Positions 21,390 to 33,964 are shown, counted from the stretch's first letter. The stretch is DNA of 64,000 nucleotides from Apostichopus japonicus (GCF_037975245.1 NC_092568.1:14409501-14473500), one strand, 5' to 3'. Notes: generated from the letters alone by a model not told the origin. Made by a program: numbers and translations.

Positions 21390-22323
21390 GTTTATTTATA
21401 TTTTTGTACTCATTAATATTAGGTTCAAACTCACATTCATTTAAGGAACTTAGGACTGAAAGATAACAACTTGACCTTGCTGAAGTGAGATGGTGTTACT
21501 TTTATTTAAAGGAAATGCCAGTTTCCAACCTAGTGTTTAAGCACGGAATGGAGGGCTCTGTTATATATACCAAGTGGCGCTACTAGGAGGGTGCGGCCCT
21601 GGCAAGAGAAATATGGAGAGGTCCTGCTTGATGAATGAGACTGCATTTATCAAAACTATCGTTATGGCAGACCTTGTTATATATAATAAAAGTAGACCCA
21701 ACCTCTGCAGTTACCTCTGTATGTGTTTGAAAATTAGTATCAAACAAATTGAAGTAAGGAACCTTAATCAATACATATTGTTATATGATGCACATCACTA
21801 AACTATTTTCTTCAGTATTATATTTAATCAGGCCTTACCAGAACTCACATGGATATTTGATGTAAACAATCTTATATAGTTAACACTAACTACATGGAAT
21901 GGGTATGTCCCAGACTAAATTTTGAAAACTAATACATTAAACCACTTCTCTAGCAAAAAATCTGCTTTATCGAGGGGTGGGTATGTTGTTTCATACTTCT
22001 CAAATCCCCCTGCACCCAATCTTGTGCCCATCATATGTCAAGTTACCCCATTGTGTATTCTCCTGAATGCATGATCCCTTCGATATTCTTCACGTAGTCG
22101 TACATTGTCTTTCTTTAAATTTTTCATATTATGTTTATATGCCAGGCATGTCATGCTTATGTAAAGTACTAACTACATTCCATTTACAGTTTCACATGAT
22201 CATTCAATTCATAGTTATATTTATTTAACATACAATTGTCCATACATTACCCTCTGCCATTTGTGGAGTTGAATGTCATGTGCTTTTCATTCTCGATCAA
22301 TACTCTATTATATTTTAAAAACT
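21390..22323. other. No gene seen
   Basis: AT-rich unique sequence leading into the tandem repeat at 22,324. Confidence 0.45.
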
Positions 22324-23105
22324 TGCCATAAGTTTTATAGTAGTTTACATGTGGATATAAAGATTAAATATTCTCTACATTGACTTCTTGGAGGGTAAAC
22401 ACATCATTGATTCATATAGTGGTCATTTCCTTTGACTTCAATTTTGTATTATATTTGTTCTAAGTATATTCTGTACATACACATGTTTATCTGTTAACAG
22501 TACTTTTAACTGAATCATTCACCAAGTCTAATGACTTAGCAGTGGTATAGTCAAATATTCTATCTCATTCAAGACTTCCATAATATTTTTAAAATCATGC
22601 CATAAGTTTTAAAGTTTTAAAGTAGTTTAGCATGTAGATATAAAGATTATATATTCTCTATGTTGACTTTTTTGAGGGTAAACACATTGATTCATAAAGT
22701 GATCATTTCCTTTGACTTTTTAGACATCAAGTTTGTATTATATTTGTTCTAAGTATATTCTGTACGTACACATATTTATCTGTTAACAGTACTTTTAACT
22801 TAATCATTCACCAAGTCTAATGGTATAGTCAAACATTCTATCTCATTCAAGACTTCTATAATATTTTTAAAATCATGCCATAAGTTTTAAAGTAGTTTAG
22901 CATGTAGATATAAAGATTATATATTCTCTATGTTGACTTCTTTGAGGGTAAACACATTGATTCATAAAGTGATCATTTCCTTTGACTTTTTAGACATCAA
23001 GTTTGTATTATATTTGTTTTAAGTATATTCATCACATATTTATCTGTTAACAGCAACTTTGACTTAATCATTCACCAAGTTTAATGACTTAGCAGTGGTA
23101 TAGCT
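22324..23105. repeat. ~275-bp tandem repeat, about three copies
   Basis: 'tgccataagtttta' recurs at about 22,325, 22,598 and 22,875. Each copy continues with 'gtagatataaagatta', 'gagggtaaacacat', 'catttcctttgac' and 'atttatctgttaacag'. The second and third copies are most alike. Very AT-rich; no coding. Confidence 0.8.
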
Positions 23106-23488
23106 TCACTTCTTCTTCTGTGGAGCCGGGGGGGGGGGGGGGCTGAGGGACCCCCTCAGCCTTGTAGCTTGATTTGTGATTCTGATCAACCACGATTTCT
23201 TATTCACCCAACATAATTTATGGGTGGCATTTATTTCCCGCTGAATTTCCAACCCCATGTTAAAACAAGTCTGAAATGCTTTTTAAAAGTAAGTTAACCT
23301 GAGCCACCTAACATTTAGAGACCAATGGCAAAATTAGCTTCTGATGGGGTGTCTGTAGTCTGATGGGATCATTAAAATTTCAGGTATAATTTTAGTCTGT
23401 TAGTACTTAATAAATTCTGGCAATGTGCAAAGGTCTAATTAACTCAATCCAGTCACAAACTATTTCATTGACATAATGTTATATTTAC
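23106..23488. other. G-run hairpin and unique sequence
   Basis: A 14-base G-run near 23,128 is followed by a perfect short hairpin GGCTGAGGG-acc-CCCTCAGCC (about 23,141-23,161), probably a transposon end. The rest is unique. I did not find the next exon of the integrase-like gene here. Confidence 0.5.
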
Positions 23489-23807
23489 CGAATCAGTTTG
23501 TGGTGTCCGTCCAAATGCCAGAGGGAACTGGGCCTTTTAACTCTATAAACTCTCCTCCTCAGCACCTTCCTTGAAGGGAGAGCTACCCCAGCAGCATCTA
23601 CTCTGCACACAGCCTTCCTTACTCTGTCTCTCTGAATCTTAAGCCCGTGATTTTGAAGGCGAGTTCTTACTTCATTTGCACCGATTCTTCTGTTACCATT
23701 GATCAGTGACCTCACTGCCAGTGACCTCACATTGATCAGTGACCTCAGTGACCTCACTGCTTCATCACTGAGTAAACTATAGCCAGTCTCCTCCAAAAAC
23801 TGAATTC
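23489..23807 (-). CDS. Exon of an integrase-like (rve-family) gene
   Basis: On the minus strand an acceptor TTTTTTACAAG ends at 23,808. The frame then runs without a stop to TTCG/GTAAAT, a good donor at 23,488. It reads F-L-E-E-T-G-Y-S, a helix-rich stretch, then G-A-N-E-V-R-T-R-L-Q, R-D-R-V-R-K-A-V, R-V-D-A-A-G-V-A, R-R-R-V-Y-R-V and S-L-W-H-L-D-G-H-H-K-L. This matches my memory of the region just before the catalytic core in a widespread animal protein family with an integrase core domain. WHLDGHHKL would hold the first catalytic Asp. A short in-frame duplication (RSL repeats, about 23,706-23,757) lies in the linker. Neighbouring exons were not found, so this may be a stranded exon or a pseudogene. 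Confidence 0.62.
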
Positions 23808-23811
23808 CTTG

Positions 23812-25491
23812 TAAAAAAGAGACAGTTATTCTTTATATACTTAGCATGCCAACCATATGCTACAATTTATTTCACTGAGGAGGTTTAACATACATTTTGC
23901 ATTTGTAATAGACATGATAATAGCAGGAGAAGTACAGCAACCATTAATAAGTGAAACAAACCTTGAATAAGCATACAGCATGCACTGTAGGTCTTGAACT
24001 CAATGACAATTATAAGCAGATTACAGTGGTTGCACTCGCTTGAGTATAGTAAGTGTTCCAGCCTGGATTCGTTTTTAGTACCTAGACAAATTCCTTAACA
24101 TTTACCAACAAAAATGTTCACTCTTTTATATTTTTATTTACAAAGTTTAATGAATATGCAGCATCTGCTTTTCAAATGAGGGGCACATACGGTGTAAGAC
24201 AAGGCATGACTGACAACACTTTTGCCCAAACCGTGCCTCCCATTTATAATGCCAGGAATGGCATTTCCCAGGCATTGTAATTTGCATCTACATAAAATTT
24301 CTCAATTTTGAGATCTCATAGATATTTTCACTTAAAACAATGTATTGTAAATCTTTGGTTTACTTGCAGCTGCTCTACAATAACAGTTTTCACACCCTAA
24401 ATTGATGGTAGCAGAGAGATTTGCTTGGATAAATAAAGGCAGATTGAGATTAAGTAGGCCGTGTAGGGTGGTGGGGAGTGTAGCCCAGTTTAGTATGTAG
24501 AAAAGTCCCTGTGTGTTATTTTCTGGAGTAACCTGTATTTTGTCATCAAATGTATGCCTATGGTGTGAGGTACATATAGCAGTCCTATGGGGGCTAAGGT
24601 GGCCCCAGGGGCCTCAAAGGGTCAAGTCTTCTCCATGTAAAATGCTAATACGATGATTGACAATGGGAATCTTTGGATATAAATGTTTTGCTTCAAAGTT
24701 TATATCATGCCAACTTACAATGAACAGGGTCACTTATCACAGCTACACCATTCGCATGTTAATTCTGCTAAACAGAACAGTATGAGTTGGCCATCTCTGC
24801 ATAGATAATATACCACAGGTATGATATTAAACCTTTAGCAACCTCTGCAACATTGGACAAACTTGAAAGTTTGAAATTTATGATTATAAAATAATTGGTA
24901 GTGCATAATATATCCCATCATACGAAAGACCAATGTGGCTAAGCAAAAAACCAACATAAAATAACCATTAAAAACAAAAAAACAAATATTTAAAACAAAA
25001 ACCATCTGCATACAGTAGAATGTACCAACCATAAAAATTGATATCACACAAATTCTGCAGTACCGACTGGCACAGCTAGCTATGCACTCATGTTTTCTTG
25101 TCAACACAGTTACTATGAATCTATAGCCCAGGCCCACATTGATTCTTTTGGTTTTCGTTTAAAATATTTTTTTCGTTCTTAATTTTTGGTTTCAATGATA
25201 ATCGTAACCTATGCATTCATGCAGGCGAAGATTGTGTGTGTGTGTGTGTGTAGGTGTGCGTGTGTGCGTTTGTTTTTCTATCTGACCGAGGACTTGAACA
25301 AAAGAATTCCAGGTCCTCAGTTGTAATTTCTAAAGAATCACCACATCCTCGGAAGAATTTCTATTGTATGGGGTATTGTTAAGGTTAGGGTACGTGGATT
25401 TGAACAATGGAAAATACAATGGGGTCCTCGGTTGGAATGTAAAACTAACATGTGCGTGTGGGTGTGTGTGTGACGCCTTGCTTGTAAACAT
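23812..25491. other. No gene seen; TG microsatellites
   Basis: Unique sequence with TG-rich simple repeats near 25,234-25,268 and 25,450-25,472. I did not find the upstream exon of the integrase-like gene. The hydrophobic 100-codon minus frame at 24,835-25,137 has no supporting features. Confidence 0.45.
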
Positions 25492-26060
25492 GATATCTCA
25501 AGAAGGGAAGCTTGGACCAGTCTAATATTTGGTGTATGAGTACCACATTGAGTAGAAGAACCCTCTTGTTTTGTGGGAGGGGGGGGGGAGGGGTCAAAGG
25601 TCATTTAGGGTCACCAGGGGCCAAATAGTGAAAACTTGTAAACACGGTATCTCAAAGAGGTAAATTTAGATCAATCTCATATTTCGTGAGTAGGAGGACC
25701 ACATTTAGGAGCAACAGCCTATAGTTTTTTTTGTGGAGATCAAAGGTCATTTGGGGTCACAATGGGTCTAAGTGAGTCAACCTTGTAAACACGATATCTG
25801 AAGAAGAAAAGCTGGGATCAATCTCGCATTTTGTGTGAAGGAGTACCACATTGAGTTTAAGATTGCTTCTGTTTTTGGTGGAGGTCCAAGTCCTACTTGG
25901 GTCACTAGAGGTCAAATTGTGAAAACCTTGTAAACTCTATAACTCAAGAAGGTCAGTTGGACGACTCTCATATTTAGTATGTAGTTGGTACACGTTCAGT
26001 ACAAGATTTTATTGAGGTCAAAGGTCAGTTGGAGTCACCAGACGCCAAATTGTTGAAACA
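25492..26060. repeat. ~145-bp tandem repeat with AGGTCA direct repeats, cluster 2
   Basis: Four diverged units start with 'atatctcaagaag'-like words at about 25,493, 25,648, 25,794 and 25,938. Each contains 'gtaccacattgagt' and a 'ggtcaaaggtcatttggggtca' variant. It is preceded by a TG-repeat, as is cluster 1, so the TG-tract and repeat probably spread together. Confidence 0.78.
26015..26027 (+). promoter_or_regulatory. DR1-type nuclear receptor motif
   Basis: A second perfect AGGTCA-A-AGGTCA, in the last unit of cluster 2. Function is not shown. Confidence 0.35.
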
Positions 26061-26479
26061 TTGTTTAATAAGCTACCGTATCTCCCACAGACCAGCCTAT
26101 TAGATAAAATGTGCGTTACGCCTCATACGAATAGGAGGCAATTGGCAATTGGAAATGAGCTTATGGGCATCCATAGAATCTAAAACTGAAAAGACAAACA
26201 AACTCGCATTGGCTTCAAAGCTCGGAAGCTATATTTTGTGTGCAAAAAGGTGTACTTTGTAGTACAGCGGTTCTATTGGACGTTTTCCGTCGTATTTACT
26301 TAAGGTTGGATGTAGTTTCTAGGCCAGCAACGGTCGGGTAGAATAGGGTTCGTTAAACCGCTAATAAACTAAAATTTTCAAGAAAGGAGACAATACTATC
26401 GCTGAGAACTACCGGTCAATCAGTCTATCACCCTAATAATATTTCAGACGCAATCTTTGACGTCAGTTTGACATACCAG
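26061..26479. other. No gene seen
   Basis: Unique sequence between the repeat cluster and the transposon nest. Confidence 0.45.
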
Positions 26480-26860
26480 GTGCGTATCCAGGGGGGGGGC
26501 GTTGGGGGCGCGCGCCCCCCGGGTAAGGAAAAGAGGAGAGAAAAAAAAGAGAAGAAAAAAGGGAAAAGGAGGGGAAAAAAGAAAAGGAGGAGAGGAAGGA
26601 AGGGAAAAGAAAAAGAAAAAAGAGAGAAAAAGGAGAAAAGGAGGGAGTAGAAGAGAGCCAAGACCTCGGGAAGAGAAAGATCCCTATTATATACACAGGG
26701 TAGCCAGTGACAGATCAAGGATTACGGAGGGGGTGTGCGCCTCACCCTACCCCTTACCCCGACAACTCCATTTTTGACGTTTCCGTTTTTCCTCTCTCAC
26801 TAATGTACTTGAGCTCGACCGAGTCGTCGGGGAACATAACGCATTTCGGGAAGGGGGCGA
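26480..26860 (+). mobile_element. Purine-tract transposon, copy 2
   Basis: Plus-strand homologue of 19,155-19,575: head 'gcgtatccaggggg', then 'ccccccgggtaagg', a ~130-bp purine-only tract (26,523-26,655), 'gccaagacctcgggaagagaaag', 'atccctattatata', and a tail 'ctcgaccgagtcgtcgggg…acgcatttcgg' (26,814-26,849). A 'cagatcaaggattacggag' segment lies between. No real coding. Confidence 0.68.
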
Positions 26861-27188
26861 CCGCCCCCCCCCGAGCAAATTTTCTTTATGACATCGCTAG
26901 TAATTTCAAAATAGACAATGCTTAGATGCAACTTACACGGCCTGGGAAGTGTCATTTCCAGCGATCTGGGAGGCATTTTCGGCCAAAATTTTTATTGTAC
27001 GCTTCGCGCCAACTCATGGTGGCGCTTCGCTTAGATAGTTTGCCCACAGGCTTCGCCCTCCCTTGGCAATTACTCGCTACACGCCTGTTCGAATTTGTAA
27101 AGCAAAGAGCAGATATAACATCATATCAATGAGCATTGAAATGCATGTTCCACGATGTACAGCCTCAAAAACTGTCAATGTGTGTAGT
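26861..27188. mobile_element. Nest of transposon fragments
   Basis: A C-run ('gaccgcccccccccgagc', 26,859-26,876) and the fragment at 26,941-27,038, which matches 16,716-16,815 inverted ('gtacgcttcgcgcc', 'ggtggcgcttcgcttagatag'). Non-coding debris. Confidence 0.55.
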
Positions 27189-27258
27189 CAAAGGCGTAGG
27201 AGCCAGATTGGATTTGGGGGCTGTAATGACTTGCCCGAAAAAAAAAGCCAAAATTTCA
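27189..27258 (+). mobile_element. 5' fragment of the hAT-type MITE family
   Basis: 'ggcgtaggagcc', 'gatttggggg', 'ctgtaatgacttgcccgaaaaa' match the first ~70 bp of the MITE at 1,027 in the same order. The right half is missing; the sequence changes directly into integrase-like coding DNA. Confidence 0.72.
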
Positions 27259-27261
27259 GAA

Positions 27262-27333
27262 CGTGGCCACAGATACATTCTAGTTGTCGTGGACTATGCG
27301 ACACGTTATCCAGTATGGCGGACCATCAGTCTC
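27262..27333 (+). pseudogene. Ty3/gypsy integrase fragment
   Basis: The plus frame reads R-Y-I-L-V-V-V-D-Y-A-T-R-Y-P (27,271-27,312), the conserved start of the catalytic core of Ty3/gypsy integrases, with the first Asp of the D,D-35-E triad at 27,292-27,294. The usual following Glu-Ala is replaced (V-W) and nothing further of the core survives. Only about 70 bp remain. It sits between a truncated MITE and the satellite border. Confidence 0.75.
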
Positions 27334-27354
27334 AAATCATGGGGAATCGGCTTA

Positions 27355-27622
27355 TACCGATTTAAATCGACATATACCAATTTCCTCCGACTTATATTTC
27401 CAGTTTCCAGCAGCTTAAATTGACTTCTACCGATTTAAATCGACATATTCTAGTTTAACTCGACATATCTTCGATTTAAATTGACATTTACCAAATTATA
27501 TCGATATACACCAATTTGAACCGACATATACCAGTTTAAATCGATGATATGTCAATTTAAATCGGTATATGTCAATTTAAATCGACATATATCCTGCAGT
27601 TTAATTCGACTTATACCAGTTT
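27355..27622. repeat. Degenerate 20-bp AT-rich dyad minisatellite at the satellite edge
   Basis: About twelve copies of a ~20-bp unit near TACCGATTTAAATCGACATA. The core CGATTTAAATCG is a perfect 12-bp palindrome. The last copies (about 27,547-27,590) are inverted ('tgtcaatttaaatcggtata'). It passes directly into the 22-bp satellite through 'ataccagtttattgtgcggtaccg'. The shared TACCGAT…AATCGA skeleton suggests kinship with the satellite unit. Confidence 0.8.
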
Positions 27623-30600
27623 ATTGTGCGGTACCGAACAATCGAATGTGCGGTACCGATCAATCGAATGTGCGGTACCGATCAATCGAATGTGCAGTAC
27701 CGATGAATCGAATTTGCGGTGCCGATCAGTCGAATAAGCGGGTACCGATGAATCGAATGTGCGATACCGATCGATCGAATGTTGTGTACCGATCGATCGA
27801 ATGTGTGATACCGATCAATCGAATGTGCGATACCGATCAATCGAATGTTCGATAACGATCAATCGAATGTGCAGTAACGATGAATCGAATGTGCGGTGCC
27901 AATCAATCAAATGTGCGGTACCGATCAATCGAATGTGCGGTACCGATCAATCGACTGTGCTGTATCGATCAATCGAATGTGCGGGGCCAATCAATCGAAT
28001 GTGCGGTACCGATCCATCGAATGTTCGGTACCGATCCATCGAATGTGCATTACCCATCAATCGAAAGTGCGGTACCAATCAATCGAATGTGCGGTACCGA
28101 TCCATCGAATGTTCGGTACCGATCCTTCGAATGTGCAGTACCCATGAATCGAATGTGCGGTACCGATCAATCGAATGTTCGGTACCGATCCTTCGAATGT
28201 GCAGTACCCATGAATCCAATGTGCGGTACCGATCAATCGAATGTTCGGTAACGATCAATTGATTGTGCGGTACCGATCAATCGAATGTTCGGTACCGATC
28301 CTTCGAATGTGCAGTACCCATGAATCGAATGTGCGGTACCGATCAATCGAATGTTCGGTACCGATCCTTCGAATGTGCAGTACCCATGAATCCAATGTGC
28401 GGTACCGATCAATCGAATGTTCGGTAACGATCAATTGAGTGTGCGGTACCGATCAATCGAATGTGCGGTATCGATCAATCGAAAGTGAGGTACCGATCAA
28501 TCGAATGTGCGATACCGATCAATCGAATGTGCAGTACGGATCAAACGAATGTGCGATGCCGATCAATCGAATGTGCGGTACCGATCAATCGAATGTGCAG
28601 TGTACCCATCAATGGAATGTTCGGTACCGATCAATCGAATGTGCGGTACCGATCAATCGACTGTGCTGTATCGATCAATCGAATGTGCGGTGCCAATCAA
28701 TCGAATGTGCGGTACCGATCCATCGAATGTTTAGTACCGATCAATCAAATGTTCGTGACCGATTAATCGAATGTGAGGTACCGATCAATCGACTGTGCTG
28801 TATCGATCAATCGAATGCTCGTTACCGATCAGTCGAATGAGCGGTACCGATCAAATGAATTTTCGATACCGATCAAACGAATGTACGGTACCGATCAATC
28901 GAATGTGTGGTACCGATCAATCGAATGCACAGTATACCGATCAATCAAATGTTCGTTACCGATCAATCGAATTAGCGGTACCGATCAATCGAATGTGCTG
29001 TATCGATCAATCGAATGGGCGGTACCAATCAATCGAATGTGCGGTACCGATCCATCGAATGTTCGGTACCGATCCATCGAATGTGCATTACCCATCAATC
29101 GAAAGTGCGGTACCAATCAATCGAATGTGCGGTACCGATCCATCGAATGTTCGGTACCGATCCATCGAATGTGCAGTACCCACCAAATCAATGTTCGATA
29201 CCGATCAAACGAATGTACGGTACCGATCAATCGAATGTGTGGTACCGATCAATCGAATGTGCGGTAGCGATCAATCGAATTTGCGGTGCCGATCAGTCGA
29301 ATTAGCGGGTACCGATTAATCGAATGTGCAGTACCCATCAATGGAATTTCGGTACCGATCAATCGAATGTGCGGTACCGATCAATCGAATTTGAGGTACC
29401 GAACAATCGAATGTGCTGTAACGATCAATCGAATGTTCGGTACCGATCAATGGAATATGCGGTACCGATCAATCGAATGTTCCGTACCGGTTAATGGAAT
29501 GTGCGGTACCGATCAATCGAATGTACGATAACGATCAATCGAATGTGCATTATTGATCAATCTTATGTTCGGTACCGATCAATCGAATGTGCGATACCGA
29601 TCAACCAAATGTTCGATACCGATGAATCAAATGTTCGGTACCGATCAATCGAATGTGCGGTACCGATCAATCGAATTTGCGGTGCCGATCAGTCGAATAA
29701 GCGGGTACCGATTAATCGAGTGTGCGATACCGATCGATCGAATGTTGTGTACCGATCAATCGAATGTGCGATACCGATCAGTCGATGTTCGGTAACGATC
29801 AATCGATACCGATCAAATGAATGTTTGGTGCCAATCAATCAAATGAGCGGTACCGATCAATTGAAAGTGAAGTACCGATTAATCGAATGTTTGGTACCGA
29901 TCAATCGAATGTTCGGTGCCGATCAATCGGATGTGCGATACCGATCAATCGAATGTGCGGTACCGATCAATCGAATAAGCGGTACCGATCAAATGAATGT
30001 GCAATACCGATCAAACGAATGTGCAATACCGATCAAACGAATGTACGATACCGATCAATCGAATGTGTGATACCGATCAATCGAATATGCGGTACCGATC
30101 AAACGAATATACGGTACCGATCAATCGAATTATCGTTACCGATCAATCGAATGTGCGGTACCGATCAATCGAATGTTCGGTACCGATCAATGGAATGTGC
30201 GGTACCGAACAACGAATGTGCGATACCGATCAATCGAATGTTCGGTTCCGATCAATCCAATGTTCGGTTCCGATCAATCGAATGTGCAGTACCGATCAAT
30301 CGAATGTGCGGTCCCGATCAATCGAATGTGCGGTACCGATCAATTGAAAGTGAGGTACCGATCAATCGAAAGCTCGATACCGATAAATCGAATGTGCAGT
30401 ACCCATCAATGGAATGTGCGGTACCGATCGAACGAATGTGCGGTACCGATCAATCGAAAGTGAGGTACCGATCAATCGAATGTGCGATACCAAAAAATCG
30501 AGTGTGCGATACCGATCAATCGTATGTGCGGTACCGATCAATCTAAAGTGAGGTATCGATCAATCGAATGTGCGATACCGATAAATCGAACGTGCAGTAC

Positions 30601-32709
30601 GGATTAAATGAATGTGCAATACCGATCAATCGAATGTTCGGTACCGATCCATCGAATGTGCAGTATACCCATCAATGGAATGTTCGGTACCGATCAATCG
30701 AATGTGCGATACCGATCCTTCGAATGTTTGGTACCGATCCATCGAATGTGTAGTATACCCATTAATCGAATATTCCGTACGGATTAATGGATTATGCTGT
30801 ACCGATCAATCGAATGTACGATACCGATCAATCGAATGTGCGATACCGATCAATCGAATTTGCAGTACGGATCAAACGAATGTGCGATAACGAAAAATCG
30901 AATGTGCGGTACCGATCAATCGAATGTGCGGTACCGATCAATCGAAAGTGCGGTACCGAACAATCGAATGTGCGATATCGATCAATCGAATGTGCAGAAC
31001 GGAATAAACGAATATGCGATACCGATCAATCGAATGTGCATTATACCCATCAATGGAATGTTCGGTACCGATCAATCGAATGTTTGGTACCGATCAATCG
31101 AATTTTCAGTACCGATCAAACGAATGTGCGATACCGATCAATCGAATATTCGGTATCGATCCTTCGAATGTTGCGTATCGGTTAATGGAATGTGCGGTAC
31201 AGATCAACGAATGTGCGAAACCGATCAATCGGATGTTCGGTTCCGATCAATCGAATGTTCGGTTCCGATCAATCAAATGTGCAGTACCGATCAATCGAAT
31301 GTTTGGTATCGATCAATCTAATTTGAGGTACCGATCAATCGAATGTGCGGTACCGATCAATCGAATATTCGGTACCGATCAATCGAATGTGCGGTACCGA
31401 TCAACGAATGTGCGATACCGATCAATCGAATGTTCGGTTCCGATCAATCAAATGTTCGGTTCCGATCAATCAAATGTGCAGTACCGATCAATCGAGTTTG
31501 CGGTCCAGATCAATCGAATGTGCGGTACCGATCAATTGAAAGTGAAGTACCGATCAATCGAATGCGCGATACCGATCAATCGAATGTGCGGAATCGATCC
31601 ATCGAATGTTTAGAACCGATCAATCAAATGTTCGGTAACGATCAATCGAATGAGCGGTACCGATCAAATGAATGTTCGATAACGATCAAACGAAAGAACG
31701 ATACCGATCAATCGAATGTATGGTACCAATCAATCAATGTACAGTATACCGATCAATCGAATGTTCGTTACCGATCCATCGAATGTTCGGTACCGATCAA
31801 TTGAATGTGCGGTAACGATCAAACGAATGTGCGGTTCCAATGAATCGAATGTGCAGTACCCATCAATGGAATGTTCGTTACCGATCAATCGAATGTGCGG
31901 TATCGATCAATCGAATTTGAGGTACCGATCAATCGATGTGCAGTACCCATCAATGGAATGTTCGGTTCCGATCAATCGAACGTGCGGTACCGATGAATCG
32001 AATGTGCGGTACCAATGAATCGAATGTGCGGTGTCGATCAATTGAATGTTCGCTACCGATCAATCGAATGTGCGGTACCGATCAAGAATGTGCGATACCG
32101 ATCAATCGAATATTGGGTTCCGATCAATCGAATGTAAAGTACCGATCAATCGAATGTGCGGTACCAAGCAATCGAATGCGCGGTACCGATCCATCGAATG
32201 TTCGGTACCGATCAATCGAATGTTTCGTACCGATCAATCGAATTTGCGGTACCGATCAATCGAATTTGCGATACCGATCAATGGAATGTGCGGTACCGAT
32301 CAATCGATTGTTTCGTACTGGTCAATGGAATGTGCGGTACCGATCAATCGAATGTACGACACCGATCAATCGAATATGCAGTATCGATCAATCTTATGTT
32401 CGGTACCCATCAATCGAAAGTGAGGTACCGATCAATCGAATGTTCGATAACCGAAGAATCGAATGTTCGGTACCCACCAATGGAATGTGCAGCACCGATC
32501 AATCGAATGTGCGATACCGATCATATGAATTTGCAGTACGGATCAAATAAATGTGCGGTACCGATCAATCGAATGTTAGGTACCGATCCATAGAATGTGC
32601 AGTATACCCATCAATGAATCGAATGTTTGGTACCGATCAATCGAATTTGAGGTACCGATCGAACGAATGTGCGATACCGATCAATCGAATGTGCGGTACC
32701 GATCAATCA

Positions 32710-33964
32710 AATGTGCGGTACCGATCAATAGAATGTTCCGTACCGATTAATGGAATGTGCGGTACCGATCAATCGAATGTTCGGTACTTATCAATGGTAT
32801 GTGCGGTACCGATCAATCGATTGTTCCGTACTGGTCAATGGAATGTGCAGTACCGATTAATCGAATGTGCAATACCGATTAATCGAATGTGCAGTACGGA
32901 TCAAACGAATGTGCGATACCGAAAAATCGATTGTGCGGTACCGATCAATCGAATGAGCGGTACCGATCAATCGAATGTGCGATACCGATTAATCGAATGT
33001 GCGGTACCTATCAAACGAATGTGCAGTATACCGATCGATCGAATGATCGGTACCGATCCATCGAATGTTTAGTACCGATCAATCGAATGTTCGTGACCGA
33101 TCAATCAAATGTTCGGTAACGATCAAACGAATGAGCGGTACCGATCAAATGAATGTTCGATACCGATCAAACGAATGTACGATACCGATCAATCGAATGT
33201 GTGGTACCGATCAATCGAATGTATAGTATGCCGATCAATCGAATGTTCATTACCGATCAATCGAATGTGCGTTACCGATCAAACGAATGTGCGATACCGA
33301 TCAATCGAACTTTCGGTACCGATCCATCGAATATTTAGTACCGATCAATCAAATGTTCGTGACTGATCAATCAAATGTGCGGTACCGATCAATCGAATGT
33401 TCCGTACCGGTTAATGGAATGTGCGGTACCGATCAACGAATGTGCGATACCGATCAATCGAATGTTCGGTTCCGATCAATCGAATGTTCGGTTCCGATCA
33501 ATAAAATGTGCAGTACCGCACAATCGAGTGTGCGGTCCCGATCAATCGAATGTGCGGTACCGATCAATCGAATGTGCGGTACGGATCCATCGAATTTGAG
33601 GTACCGATCAATCGAATGTGCAGTACCCATCAATGGAATGTTCGGTTCCGATGAATCGAACGTGCGGTACCGATGAATCGAATGTGCGGTACCGATGAAT
33701 CGAATGTGCGGTACGGATCAATCGATTTTGAGGTACCGATCAATCGAATGTGCAGTACCCATCAATGGAATGTTCGGTTCCGATGAATCGAACGTGCGGT
33801 ACCGATGAATCGAATGTGCGGTACCGATCAATCGAATGTGCGGTGTCGATCAATTGAATGTTCGCTACCGATCCTTCGAATGTGCGGTACCGATCAAGAA
33901 TGTGCGATACCGATCAATCGAATATTCGGTTCCGATCAATCGAATGTGAAGTACCGATCAATCG
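32710..33964 (+). repeat. 1,255-bp tandem duplication in left arm, copy 1
   Basis: It repeats almost exactly at 33,965-35,219 with an offset of 1,255 bp. Identity begins after a single-base difference (32,709 versus 33,964). 1,255 is 57 units plus one base, so internal indels are shared. Confidence 0.85.

Noticed and set aside
24835-25137. 100-codon hydrophobic minus-strand frame
   Set aside because: AT-rich DNA readily gives Phe/Ile/Val-rich frames. No signal, homologue or exon border is seen.
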